DNA from: Solicoccozyma terricola
Taxonomy: Eukaryota; Basidiomycota; Tremellomycetes; Filobasidiales; Piskurozymaceae
Length of the DNA: 64,000 bases
Assembly: GCA_001600875.1 (NCBI GenBank)
Contig: BCLD01000004.1
Span: 1,124,951 to 1,188,950 of the forward strand
Reading direction: 5' to 3'
A program made the position numbers and the translations under genes. The notes under the pieces were generated by a model. It had not been told where the DNA came from and ran no database searches. It was given only the letters and a program-made list of their open reading frames with translations. Below are positions 1-15,643 of the stretch, in pieces (position 1 is the first letter of the stretch; each line of letters starts with the position of its first letter).

Positions 1-676
1 TACGTAGCTGCCATGTTGGTTTGTTGCGGGAAAGGTTGAAACTTGACTAGAAGAAACTTCCAGTCCCAGCTGGAACAAGCTGTTGGCCGTGAAGCCCTCT
101 GATAGCCCCTTATTAGCAGTCACGTCTGAAGAACCCCAAGTTATGATCAGGAGACACTCACCTGCCACCTGTTGAACTACACCGGTGCTTAGTAGTGAAG
201 GAGACGGAAGGTGAAGAGCGTCAACATTCGACAGGGAGTCGATGTTCATAGGCTCTGATGGCATAATCAATAGCATTCCACGCTTGAAGTAATAACAAAC
301 TCACCTAGTTCACGATACTTATGAGGCCACTTTTTTTTGGGCTTTGGACGTTTTGCATTGTATATACGCTTTCGTCCCCCGTCATCATTCATCAGAGATC
401 GATACGGCGCAGTGGTAACTGAGGACGAAGGAGACGCCTTTCCACTCACTGTAGAAGGTATGTAGGTGCACTTTTTGTGTCGCTTACGGCACGAACTGCA
501 CGGGGTTTCTTTCATGGATTCCAGAGGGGTATCAGTGCTTCATGTACCCCACAAGCACCTTCTAAGCACGTACTGCGGTCGCATTTGATTTTGAGCTTCA
601 GACACGATGTGCAGGCTTCCTCGCGCTTGACTGTAGCTTTTGTCGTTGGCTGGGATGACGTGTTAGGGGACGACAT
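1..676 (-). CDS. Zn2Cys6 transcription factor, N-terminal part (runs off the left edge)
   Basis: Start codon at 676. Exons 574-676, 305-508, 162-254 and 125-1 join in phase and stay open to the window edge, so the C-terminus lies outside. Removing the 65-nt intron 509-573 restores a complete binuclear zinc cluster from two half-motifs: C-x2-C-x6-C-x5-C-x2-C-x6-C, reading CTSCLKLKIKC then DRKTP then CSSCRKRHKKC (about residues 23-49). A basic, Lys/Arg-rich stretch follows. This is the Gal4-type DNA-binding domain of fungal regulators; its targets cannot be inferred. It is divergent from the polymerase gene starting at 1082. The cluster is firm; the fourth exon is an open reading frame only. 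Confidence 0.85.
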
Positions 677-1081
677 GTTAATTGACGTTAGTGGTTGATT
701 TATGTGGTGGTGAATGTTGGTGGGAGAGGGACGTTGGTTGAAGCTGAATGGTGCATTACGAAGAATGAAGGGGGATCCAGACAAGATAAGCGATTGGTAT
801 AAAGTCCGAATGTATGGAAGAAAGGAGGGCATGGGTTGGCAAGCTAATGTGATTTCTCATGTTGGTACGGTCACTACATCCCTTTCCCTTTGGTCGGAGA
901 GCATCGTACATCACACTCCTGTGAAACAGTAGTCGTCTACGTGCTGTCGCTAGATTGTCGCCACCGCCACCCGCACGTGACCTGACTTCCCTTCACGCGA
1001 CGCGACCCAAGTTGGGAACCATTTAACTTGACCCAACCTCGAATAGGTCTTTCATCGCTACTCTCCCATCCACCGTCGACC
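677..1081. other. Divergent intergenic region
   Basis: About 400 nt between the Zn2Cys6 gene (-) and POL12 (+); it must hold both promoters. No TATA box or other recognisable element stood out. Confidence 0.5.
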
Positions 1082-3797
1082 ATGTCAGACGACGCAGCGA
1101 GGACCCAACAGCTGATTGAGCACTTTGGAGATGCAGTGGCTTCAAATCAAGATGTTTTGCAAGAGTGTACGTTCAGCCAATGTCAAGGCATGTCTCCCGA
1201 AATCTAGAGCCTGGAAAACTGACACCTCTTCACCCCCTCGTACCGCATCATACACCTCCAGGTCTGTCCATCTGCAGACTCTATGCACTCACACCCGCCG
1301 ACTTGTTCTATAAACACGAAGCGTATCTCCTCTCGAGATCGGGAGGGTCGAGTGCTCTGACTCTCCAAGCTGCGAGAGACATCAAGGCGCAGATTCAGAG
1401 GGAGATGCAGACAAAGACGATGACCGGTGCGCATGAGACTCCAGGTAGTAAGAGGATGGTAGGTGGACGGAATGGCTTGATTGGTGATATAGGTGGATTG
1501 TGAGTTTTGCAAAGTGGAGTCGTGGGTGGATGCTATCCCCGCTGATTGTTCGTGATGCATCAGCTTGGACAACCTCACTACTCCATCTCGACCAACGACT
1601 ACTCCTAAACCCCGTGTACCATCTTTCGCAACCCCAGCTAGACCCTCCAACGGAGGTAATGCAGCAGCATCCACGTCAAACTCATTCGCAACCCCTCAAC
1701 GGCCAATCCCATCGATGAGAAACGTGAATGGACAACAAATAACGTCGTCGCCGATCGGCGGTGGTTTGGATAGTCCTATTAATAGGTGAGTGTTATGGGA
1801 TGTGTAGCTCATGAGACAAGCACGACGGCTGACCTTGACGGCGACCTCGATTATATTCTCAGTACCCCACGAACATCACAACCCTTCTCGCACCGTGCCA
1901 AACCGTCCGAGCTGCTTGAAACACTCAATGGACACCTCGCACAGGCATCCGGTGTTCCGCTCAACATCACCAAGCAGAGAATCAAGTTGAGCGCGAACTC
2001 GAACCCCAAGGACTGGGATTGTGGGTGTTTTTGATTTTATTAAAGGCTAGACCTGGGGTAACTCACGGTATGCAACAGACTAATGCAACATGTTTACGGT
2101 GCAGATCGATACATGTTCGAAAAGATCTCGGAGCGGAGTGAAGCGCTGGATTCAATGATCGATGAATTCGCATTGGACTTTCAAAACAACTATGCGGTGC
2201 AGGAACTGAGTGATCCCGGATTGATATCCGAGGTATGTGAATGGCTGTGAGGTTGCATTCACGTAACCCTCAGCTGATCGATACATCCCCTCTGTTCAAA
2301 TTCACAGGACCCTGTCCACGTTGTTGGGCGGATAATTTCCCTACCCACCGACACTGGTAAACCAACCGACACATCTCTCCTCCTTGAATCATCACGAGCA
2401 ATGGGTAACGGTCGTCGTGTCCCATTGAGATTTAGTCAGGGTGTCAAAGTGCGCGGTGGGAGTCCAGGTGTGAAAGGGTTTGGTGTATACGCTGGGTGTC
2501 TAGTCGGATTGAAAGGCAGGAATGGCGGTGGTGGCGTGTTTGTCGTCGATGAGGTCATGCTGGTGAGTTCGTCGTGGGTAGGTTTGACAATCTGACGCCG
2601 GGTACTCATCTCGCCGGTCTTCATTTTGGGAAATCAACAGCCGCCACCGGGAGATATGCCATCCACCGCTCCCGCCTCCCTTCTCAAATACCAGCAGGAG
2701 CTGTTGGCAGGTCAACCGACGAGCGTAATCATAGCTGCAGGCCCTTACACTTTGGACACGGATCTGCTGTATGACCCACTTGAAGCTTTGCTCGAATCAG
2801 CGAGAACGGATAGGCCAGATGCTCTCATCCTGGTGGGTTCCTAGATCTCATGCAGCTGTAGTGGAGGCATTTCGCTGACAATATCTGCAACTAGCTTGGC
2901 CCATTCATCGACTCTGCGCACCCACTGATCAAGGTCGGTGATGTGGATGAAACGCCCACGGAAATCTTCCGCAATCAGGTATCAGAACGTCTATCGCTGT
3001 TCATGGAAGCTTGTCCTGCCACCGCCGTCATCCTTATCCCGAGCGTCAGGGATATGATCAGTAGGCATGTGGCATTCCCGCAGGCAATGTTGGAAAGAAC
3101 ACCGGAATTAGGATTGCCAAAGCGTGTTCGACTTCTTCCCAACCCTTCGACGTTTATGATCAACGAAATCGTGTTCTCCCTCTCATCCGTGGACGTACTC
3201 TTCCATCTGCGGAAGGAGGAGTACTTTCGACGTGCCGAAGAAGCCGAGGCGGATGTCGCGATGGATGGAAGGAGCAAAGTTGGCACCGCAAAGGACAGTA
3301 TGGCCGAGCTGTGCAGGCATGTGTTGGGTCAGAAGAGGTGGGTGGCGTGATTGCTGGCGGAAAGTCCATTGGCGCCGGATTGACACCGTCCTCACCCATC
3401 CCTCCAGCTTCTATCCCCTTTTCCCACCACCCGAGGACTTTGCCGCTGATATCAACCTTGACGTCACGCATCAGCGCCTTCTGAGAATGGAGGACAAGGC
3501 GCCAGACGTGATGATTCTTCCCAGTCGTTTGAAGCACTTTGCAAAGGTCTGTTTTCTTTATTTCGCCAGGAATGATGATTTCCAGGTCCCTGATATTAAA
3601 CCCCCAAACGTCAGATTGTGGACTCTGTTGTCACCCTTAATCCATCCTACCTCGCCAAATCATCCACGGCAGGTACATACTGCAAAATGGCCATTCACCC
3701 ACAGAGCCGTGCGGAGCTGCACGACGCTCTCCAGACAGGCGAAGACCAGGAACACAAGGCGTTCGAGCGTGTAAGGGTCGATGTCATCCGGATATAA
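1082..3797 (+). CDS. POL12: DNA polymerase alpha subunit B (primase-polymerase complex)
   Basis: Ten exons: 1082-1166, 1262-1499, 1564-1785, 1863-2020, 2105-2232, 2308-2562, 2641-2832, 2895-3337, 3408-3546 and 3615-3797. They total 2043 nt, 680 residues. Family landmarks in order are a Pro/Thr/Ser-rich linker (FATPARPSN, FATPQRP), the YRYMFEKISERSE segment, the OB-fold end GVFVVDEVML, and the calcineurin-like phosphoesterase-derived core with LGPFIDSAHPLI and VILIPSVRD, followed by LLPNPSTF. In this subunit the phosphoesterase fold is catalytically inactive and scaffolds Pol1 with primase in the nucleus at replication initiation. The C-terminal NPSYLAKS..GTYCKM matches the family end. The many introns explain why no single long frame is visible. 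Confidence 0.95.
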
Positions 3798-3906
3798 TGT
3801 AGGATGCTATATACATGTTGTAAAAGGCTAGTCTATTATGCTGCTTCTTTATTTGCGGATGACAGAAGGCGCTAGCTTGACATGTCAACGATCTCTCTGA
3901 CATGAG

Positions 3907-5998
3907 CTATACAGACCCCAGCCCTTCCTTATCGTGCGCCTCCTCTCCGGCAATGCTCTCGATCAAATCGCGCACACCTTCCTCTCCCTTGACGCGAGTC
4001 ACTCGCTTCTCCATGCCCTCCAGTTGCCTGAGCTCATCCGGCATCACCTGTTTGTCGAAGTTGAACTCGCTGAATTGACTGGTGGGCAGTGCTTGTTGAA
4101 CAGCAGCGTCGAACTTGGCCGGGTGGGCTGTGGAGAGGGTGACGAATGTGGTAACGGCAGAGCTATGAAGGAAAGTCGTGGTGAGCGTTGGTCATCCCAG
4201 GCCAAAGCCGTAGTCTGCAAACTCACGCGTTCTTGATGACTCTTTCGGTTGCTGCGAGACCTACAGCGGTGTGTGGGTCGACCACGTACGGCTCAGCCGC
4301 AGTGTAATATCGACGGATTTGCTCGACGGTCTGAGACGGGTGAAAAATGGTGGATATTAGAGGTGATATCAAAGACTGAAACTTTTCCGCCGGGGTCTTG
4401 CTCACCTGATCGTTGGAAACCCTCTCTGCAGTGAAATCCTCCTTGGCTTGCACCAAAACGCTGCTGAGATCTACGCGACCTGTACTCTTCAACTCGGCCA
4501 TCCAACCAGCCACGCTTGCCTGAGCTGTCTTTACTCTTTCTGCGGCATCACCCGCGTTACCAGCACCGGAGACAGAGTTTACCGGTGCTCCCGAGCTGGA
4601 TGAAACTTGCGTGTCATACGCTAGGTACCACAGTAGACGCTCAAAGTTTGACGAAACGAGGATGTCCATGGCAGGTGACAATGTCTCTTTCACTCCACTG
4701 CCAGCCTGATGACCGTCTGTAACCACCTCTGTGGTCTCCTCCTTCCTCTGCGTGCTCTGCGCGGTCTTGGACGAATCTTGCTTCTCATACCATCCCGTCC
4801 TCCAGAATCTCTCCAGGATGTCGTTCTCGTTCGTAGCCACGACCAGCTTCTCCATTGGTACACCCAACCTCTTGGCATAGAATCCAGCGAGAACATCCCC
4901 AAAGTTACCAGTTGGTACGGTGAATTGGACACGTGCGTCATCGGATGTGGCTTCTGATGGGAGATGGAGGTATGCGTGAAAGTAGTAAACGATCTGAGCG
5001 AGGATTCGTGCCCAGTTGATGCTGTTGACTGCGCCGAGTCGGTGTGTAGCATTGAAAGATGCATCGGAGAAGAGTGTTTTCACGATGTCCTGGAAAGGAA
5101 TTTCGGGGGGGGGGGGAGAAGCGTCAAGTGAGGTGGTTGATGTTTAGGAGTGACAAGACGATGGCGGCCCACGGCTGGAGGTCTCACCTGACAGTCATCG
5201 AACGTGCCGTCTACTGCTACGCAGTGGACATTCTCATCGGGTACAGTAGCCATTTGAGCCTCTTGGATGGGAGAGACACGACCGTATGGGTATAGGATGA
5301 AGATGGAGATGTCTTGTTTGCCACGAAGACCGTAGATGGCGGCGCTGGGAGGCGGCGACGGCGACATACAATATCAGTGACCGGGTCGTAGAAGCCTGCT
5401 TTTCTTTGATCGCCGAATTTACCTTCCGGTATCACCACTTGTCGCGCCAACTACCGTCAACTTGTGCCTCGCTTCTCCCTCTTTGACATCCTTGTTCTTC
5501 TTCTTCAAGCAGTACTCAAAGACGTTACCCAAGAATTGCAACGCGACGTCCTTGAATGCGAACGTTGGACCGTGCCAGAGCTCCAAGACGTATTCCCTCT
5601 CTCCTACTTTCTTCAACGGCGTGGTTTCTGGATGTCTGAAGGTAGCGTATGATGCTTCGATGATTGCTTTTAGCTCTGCTGATGGGATGGAGGAAGGTGG
5701 AATGAATAGTGAGAGGATGCGGAATGAGAGTTCTGGGAATGAGAGGGACCGCCAGGTGGTTTGCCAGTCGGAAGGAAGTTTGGGAATGTGAGTGGGGATG
5801 TAGAGACCGCCGTTGGGAGCGAGACCGGTGAGGACGGCCTGATGGTACGTATGAATAACGGGGAAAAGGTCAGCCGTTCCGTGCCAGGCGAGAGTGAGCG
5901 GAGAGAGAGCGTGCGAGCGAGTCTGCCCCACCACTCACCTCCTCAAACGTCAATCTCTCGTCCCCGCCTCGGGTGGAGAAGTACTTGAGCTGATCCAT
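3907..5998 (-). CDS. THR4: Threonine synthase
   Basis: PLP-dependent conversion of O-phosphohomoserine to threonine, cytosolic. Exons on the minus strand: 5998-5939, 5838-5423, 5344-5188, 5089-4406, 4330-4227 and 4162-3907, giving 558 residues. The N-terminus MDQLKYFSTRGGDERLTFEE is typical of fungal threonine synthase. The PLP lysine lies in WHGPTFAFKDVALQF, the phosphate-binding turn is GATSGDTG, and FTVPTGNFGDVLAG and VVDPHTAVG are also conserved. One intron (4331-4405, 75 nt) is a multiple of three without a stop, so a naive frame reads through it and adds 25 residues; family alignment favours removal. Another intron (5090-5187) carries a C-run on the sense strand before its 3' splice site. 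Its neighbour MAP1 is on the same strand, 242 nt upstream. Confidence 0.95.
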
Positions 5999-6194
5999 GG
6001 CTGCTGCGGACTGACTGCGATGGGACGTGTGCTTGCGACGAGCTGGACCGAGGTGATGTGCTTGTGCTACCTGTGCTACAGGCTACCCTCCCAACTTTTA
6101 TCCCGAGCGAGTCAGTTGGTCCCAACCCGCCCATCCGCCCGAAATCACGTGACACCGCCCGTTTTCGCCACCCGGAATGGCATCAACCGTACAT

Positions 6195-6215
6195 GGACTG
6201 GACTGGACTGGACTG
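6195..6215. repeat. (GGACT)4 microsatellite
   Basis: Four perfect tandem GGACT units in the 5' flank of threonine synthase, between its start (5998) and the MAP1 stop (6241). No function evident. Confidence 0.6.
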
Positions 6216-6240
6216 CACTGCTACATCTACGTCTACTCGT

Positions 6241-8413
6241 CTACTTCTTGGACAACGGGAACCTCATCCCGGGCCTCGTCAGCACCTCACATCCGTCTTC
6301 CGTGATGCTGTGCGCGCCGCGGGATCAATCAGCAGGGCAGGTCTAGTCGCCGCCCGCGCAGACTCACATCAAGGTCTCCTCGAATTGAGCACTCCGCTTG
6401 CCATCCCGGGTAACGGCAGTCCAGTCATCCGGCCAGTGGTCAAGCGAGGAAGTACCCATGTTGATCATCGGTTCTGTATTGGGACATTTCAAAGGTAAAA
6501 ACCACAGTCAGCTGGAGATAGTCGTTGGAAAAATGGGGGCCACCGGCGACACACCTATCGTGAAAGCCATTCCAGGCTTCATCGTACCTGGAGTCTTCGA
6601 TCCGGCGTAATGCATGATGTTTGGCAAGCAATGGAACTGAAGGGAGTTTGTGCGTCAGAATAACTGATTGCGTTCCTTTACGCTCCGACTATCACGCGCA
6701 GCTGCTCACCAGCGAATTTATACCGTGACCAGTATACGTCCGTACAATGCTGTATCCTTTTGGTTTAATAACTTCTTCAATCTTGTTCCCGATATCCCTG
6801 TTGATAAATGTTCAGCGACATGTGTTACACGACATCGTTTGGTCGAATGCATCCTCACCTGAAAAGCGCCCCAGGTTTGCAAATCGCAATCGCCGCTTCC
6901 ATACTCTCTTTCGTCGCGGCTATTAAATCGAGAGATGATTTATCGACCTTGCCGACTGGGTAAGTGGCGTTGAGATCGCCGTGGAAGCCTGTATGTGGAG
7001 AGTGAGTGTATTGTGCAACGGAATTCCCCAAGTGAATTTGTCGTTGGACTCCCTGCTACTTACCACCATGGTCTGTAAAACACACAGTGCAACGGTGGGA
7101 TCAGTTTTTTACTTCGGGATTTTTGTCATTTCTTTCAGAGACAGCTACTCACACAAGGTCACATCCAAGTTGACAATATCTCCTTCCTCCAAAGGTCGCT
7201 TATCCGGAATACCCTGCGAAGATTGTCCCCAACATATCAGCCTGTCGCATTGACCCTAACGGACGCCTAGCCCAACACTCTTGAAAAAAACTCACATGAC
7301 AAATCACCTCATTCACCGACCTATTCCAAAGAAATGTTAGGTATATCAGCTCGCGGGGTTTTTCTCGACAAGTAAAAACACCCCCTCCGACGACCATGCG
7401 ACTCTTACGTGCAAACACTCTTAGGGAACCGTCTATAATTCAAAGGACTGGGATAACTGTCTCTTGCGATACAAGCTTCATGACATATCCGATCGAGTTC
7501 GTCGGTCGTGACACCGGGTTTGATGTGTGAGGCTGTAATATCGAGGACCTCTCTGGCGAGCTAGGCGCGGGGCGGTGGCGGGTAAAAAAAAAAGTCCATT
7601 AGTAGGTCGGTCGAATAAGAAACGGAGGACGGGTATGAAGAAACTCACGCTGCAAACTTTACGCATTCCTTCAATCTCTGCAGAATTCAAAATCTTGATG
7701 GAACTCCCCTCCATCCGTTCACACCGAGATTCTCCCATCGCTGAATGCATGATGAAAGAGTCGGAAGGAGTTGAGTACGAGGTGTGAAAGCAAGAATGAC
7801 AAAGAAGACCCACGTTGATCTGCGTAATCCGGTCGCTGTATCTTACTGGGAACCTCTCGTTTATCTGACAACGGATAGTGAGGGCGGAGGGTACCTGTCC
7901 ATGAGAAGTTTGCCATTTCTGAAGGAATGTTGGCTGGAATTCCGAAAGCGATGTGAGGATCAATCGACTGCTCTAGTTTGTTACGATGGAAGCATCCATC
8001 GATGCCAGCGCCACTTACCATTCGAGGCGATGTGGGTAGCTGTCAGACGTTGAATCATGGTGTGTATTCCCTTGTGCTTTCCCTGCAGACCGTGAAAGGG
8101 GGGGGGGGGGGGGGTCGACGTTAGATCGTGCTAGCGTTCTATTGGAAAGCCTGGATTAATGCAATTACCCCTGCAAAGTGTTCCAAAAACAAGACGTGCG
8201 GTCAGCGATACCTTCCTCCCCTCTCCTCTCCTCTCCTCTCCTCTCCTCTCCTACACCACCACTCCTAATACGGCCCACGAGCATCGACGTACAATTCTTG
8301 TTGAAACACGCCTGATCGCAGAAGAATGAATCTGGAATACCGAGAGTCTTGCATTTGGGACATTCCAGTCTGGAAGCTTCCCTTTCGCCGCAACCGGTGC
8401 ATAGCTTGGCCAT
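6241..8413 (-). CDS. MAP1: Methionine aminopeptidase 1
   Basis: Removes initiator methionine from nascent chains at the ribosome. The N-terminal zinc-finger region reads [17 protein letters not shown] then [12 protein letters not shown], as in eukaryotic MetAP1. The pita-bread catalytic domain shows [51 protein letters not shown] and IEPMINMG, which carry the metal-binding His, Asp and Glu residues. Fourteen exons fit phase throughout: 8413-8293, 8170-8169, 8082-8019, 7933(or 7972)-7814, 7740-7649, 7560-7409, 7320-7296, 7213-7153, 7072-7064, 6988-6859, 6797-6710, 6636-6555, 6473-6368 and 6307-6241 (about 372 residues). Exon 2 would be only 2 nt (GG), completing the conserved Trp of FNKNW-GKHK; exon 9 is 9 nt. 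The acceptor of exon 4 is ambiguous among three in-phase sites. Confidence 0.93.
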
Positions 8414-8807
8414 TGTGGGTGTGTGGTGTGTGTGGTGGGTGGACGGTGGTGGACGATGTTGGTTGTGAACTGTTTGAATGGGAGAAAGTGGTTTGGGTCA
8501 CGTGGACACCGGTCACTGGCATTCAGCGACCAAGCTGTGGACCGTGTATCGTTCGTCGTCGGGAGCGTGCATGCATACACATCGCAATCAACAGTCTTTG
8601 GCTGTGTTTCTACTACTATCCACGCAGATCCAACACCGATTTAAATCATCCATTTCCTTTTTTCATCGTTCTATTTTTCCCCCTATCCTGTCCTATCCTT
8701 CCGCTCTAACTTTCCTCCCTTTCTCGAGTCCTTTCCTCGTGTCATTTCGAGATCTAACCCCGAGTCACTCTGCGAGCACCGACAGAAAACGGTGATCCCC
8801 GTATCCT
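8414..8807. other. Intergenic, MAP1 promoter region
   Basis: Between the MAP1 start and the PHS1 stop, both minus strand. Pyrimidine-rich stretches on the plus strand; no gene seen. Confidence 0.5.
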
Positions 8808-10312
<1,505 letters not shown>

Positions 10313-10488
10313 GATGCTGCGAGTGGGAGGGCCTGTGGATGGGATGGTTCCCCCCGCTGTCATCATCGTCCATCCTCCCTCCCCTCCCAATCCATCCTGA
10401 TGACGTAATCATTCACAATTTCCCCGTATGGATGGATGGACAACTGACCTCCTCATCCTCCCTCCATCCCTCCATCCATCCCACAGCC

Positions 10489-12314
10489 ATGGCCACAGCA
10501 CCACGCAGTCGCACAAGACATCCGGCTGTCACCCCATACACCTCCTTCTTCCATTCCCTCGATGTCCAGCGTACCACCGACCTCGCCCGTCATCTCCTCC
10601 CGAACGATTACACCTCGTCGACACCCGCAAGTGTAGACGGGTTCGGGTTAGGGTTCATCGAGGATGGGATGCAGCAGATTGAGAGTACGGGGTTGGACAG
10701 CAAGTTGAGAGGGAAAAAGAAGAGGAAAAGAATGGGTGGAGTCGATCCGGAGAATGAAGAGGTATTGGGTCGGGGTCTTCTAGGGCTTGCACAGACTTCT
10801 CCTTCTCAGCGTTCAGTTCATGGAGATGCAACCACGCAGGAGTCACACAGTATGTTCCTGGTCACGCGAAACAGATATATTTATATCAAATCCCTTACAT
10901 GACCCCCCTCTCCCCTCCCCCCCTCCCCCTCCCTCCTTAAAAGACCTTGACTCCGTGCGCAACTCTGCAAAGCGTTACCACCTCCAACTCTCCACTCTCT
11001 GGCCACTTCCACCATCCGATCTCCCACCACTCCTCTCCACCTCAACACTATCATCAGAACTCCTCCCCATAGCCACATCTCTCATCCGGAAACGAGGACT
11101 TCACTTCCCACCACCTCGGAAACAAGGTATGAAACAAAAATATCCAAGAGTTCCAATCGATTTGGATAAGGTTAGGAGAGAGGGAATATGGGTTGTGGGA
11201 GAGGATCTTGGGAATGGGATGAAGAGATGGAACAAGTATCCAAAGGCGGTTAGAGAGGCGTTGATGGTGCGAGAGCAAGCTTTGCATGCTCGTCAGATTG
11301 GAAATGGAGAAGAAGGGGTGGATGAGGATGGGAAACAAGATGACGATAACGATAACGACGACGACGACGATGACGACGACAACGACAACGATAACGACAA
11401 ACAGGAAGATGAGGTCCTAATTGATCATGGCACAGAGGACGATTCGTCAAATAATGATAATAATTCCGATGAGAACCAGGAACGGTTATACAAACGCCGT
11501 TCATCTCGCAATACAATCGATTCTCAAGCATCTTCAAATCAACAACGCAAAAAGAACCACAACCACAATCACAACCACAACCACAACCACAACCACGACG
11601 ACGGAATAATCCTTCCTAGGAATCTGGCTCATGATCTCACGATATGGTTGAATAACATCCTCCTCGAATTGGCTTTAGCGATGCCTGAAGTCACTGGTAA
11701 AGAGTTTGTTGATTTACATGCGTTGGATTGGAAGTCGATGGTCGATGTAGTAGCGATCAAGGATCAGCGGGATTTGAAGTGAGTCGTGTGCGCCGGTCCG
11801 TGTTTGACGGTTCAAGCCTGATTTCAAGGGAAATTAATCTGTTTTCAGAGTGGCTCTGGCAGCGGAAGAACGATTATCCAAGCTTTATGGATCGCGGCCG
11901 TACGCCGAAGGTAGATATATTATCCTCAAACGGTAGCACACCACCCAATGCCATGACGGTCGGTCTAACTGCATACCCTCCCACCACAGATCACAGAGAA
12001 GCCCTAATAGCCCGTCATAAATCCCTACATACATCCCGATTGGCAACTCTCGCTATGGAAGCCGAGTTGTGCCCGGATTCCTCTTCTGGCTTCAGCCCTT
12101 TGGGACCACCTAAACCTGTCATCGTCAAAGAAAGGAAAAAATGGACTAGGAAAGTGACAGCGCCAGTCACTGAGAATGGCGCGAGTGAAGGTGAGAGTGT
12201 ATCTGAGATTCGCCCACACACAGACTGCAACCCTGATATCTCTTACGACTGCTAGGAGCTCCTCCAATGAAGAGGAAACGAGGACGACCTCGAAAGAATC
12301 CACAGGTGGATTAA
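10489..12314 (+). CDS. Unrecognised nuclear-type protein with C-terminal AT-hook
   Basis: Five exons (10489-10849, 10944-11778, 11849-11910, 11990-12190, 12256-12314) make 505 residues. The C-terminus MKRKRGRPRKNPQVD contains an AT-hook (GRP core flanked by basic residues), implying minor-groove DNA binding. The middle has an acidic Asp/Asn repeat and a His-Asn repeat from tandem (AACCAC)n, then a conserved-looking segment DLTIWLNNILLELALAMPEV. A Lys/Arg block (RGKKKRKRM, near residue 80) could be a nuclear signal. In-frame ATGs upstream (for example 10429) are possible starts. I do not recognise the family; a chromatin or RNA polymerase I/III accessory role is only a guess. Confidence 0.75.
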
Positions 12315-12537
12315 TCTTGCGCGGGGGGGTTGGAGGCTCGTTAGTTGTAATTGTTCGCCCTCGATGGAACGGACAGCAAAATGACTATGACATGTCTACA
12401 TCTTCTCTCTGATTTTTGATAATACCCTCATACCCATTCTATCCATCTATCCATCTATTCCTTGTCCGTTCCTCTGTGCGAATGTCGTCGCGTCAGCCCG
12501 ACCAGCCGTCTCTTTGCGTCCGTATTCCATTCACTAC

Positions 12538-14666
<2,129 letters not shown>

Positions 14667-14733
14667 CCCCCGCACCCCTCAGCAGTGGTCCCCCCGTCCC
14701 AACCGTACCCGTACCTGTGATGTTGGTTGCTAC

Positions 14734-15602
14734 ATGTCCTCAGTCTTAGCTAGACACATATCAGCAGCAGCCAGCCGGCGACCCATGTCGTTCACTCCCC
14801 CATTCACCTACGTTTCTGCCGAGCAGGTAGCCAAGCTCGTCAGGGAGAGTAAGGCGGAGGATGTGCAGGTGGTGGATGTCAGGGACGATGATTTCAAGGG
14901 TGGGTAGTTGTAGGCGGTCTTATCCGCATGTTAGGTTTATTCATATCCACCTCTGCTACCCTTGGTGGCAGGCGGGAACATCAAGGGAGCTATCAACAGA
15001 CCTAGTGGAGAGTTCAACGACAGTGTAGAGGGATTAGTCGAGCAGTATAAGAACGGTAAGCGGTCGTTCCAAGGAATACCTTCAGTTGCCCCTTCAATCG
15101 CTAACATGTGGAATCCAAATCGCAGTACCCAAGATGGTTTTCCGTGAGTGTCATTACTTGTCTGGCGTTTGAAAACAATTCGTACCGTGGTCTCTTACCG
15201 GTGTCATCGATTCAAGACTGCGCATTGTCTCAAGTCCGGTAAGTTCGCACTTGTCTTTCAACCGCATTCAAGCTCATCTCATCGAACACCTTTTTCACAG
15301 AGGTCCCAAGGCGGCAAGAGTGTGTTTCGTCACCTCTAGCTTCTTATCAGATCCCCTCGACTAATGTTCGCTCACTCGCTCTTGGACAGATATACTCCGA
15401 GACGCAAAAGAAATTGCATCCTGATCTCAAGCAAGAAGTCTTGGTGTTACGCGATGGCTTTACAGGGTTCCAACAGCGATATCGGGTGAGGGTGTTTGGA
15501 GGGACGTAGGATAAATACCTGCATTGGACGCTGAATAAACAACCCCCCTGGTAGGACGATCCGAAACTTGTGGAAAAGTTTGAGTCGATGTATCATGATT
15601 AG
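14734..15602 (+). CDS. Rhodanese-domain protein (Ych1/Arr2/Cdc25-like)
   Basis: Seven exons: 14734-14899, 14972-15055, 15126-15143, 15217-15238, 15301-15319, 15390-15485 and 15555-15602 (150 residues). The rhodanese pattern is clear: VVDVRDDDF, GGNIKGAINRPS, and the active-site loop HCALSQVRGPKAAR with the catalytic Cys. Family members act as arsenate reductases or Cdc25-like phosphatases; the substrate here is not determined. ATG 14734 adds a basic leader (MSSVLARHISAAASRR) that might target mitochondria; ATG 14785 would start at the domain. Three consecutive exons are only 18, 22 and 19 nt. Confidence 0.9.
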
Positions 15603-15643
15603 ATGGTGTAGATGTTATTTATCTCATGTTTCGATGGAAGAAA

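Noticed and set aside
8219..8251. (CTCCT)n stretch as a possible regulatory repeat
   Set aside because: Lies inside MAP1 intron 1; ordinary low-complexity intron sequence.
11342..11610. GAC/GAT and AACCAC repeats as a possible tandem-repeat element
   Set aside because: They encode Asp-rich and His-Asn low-complexity segments of the AT-hook protein.
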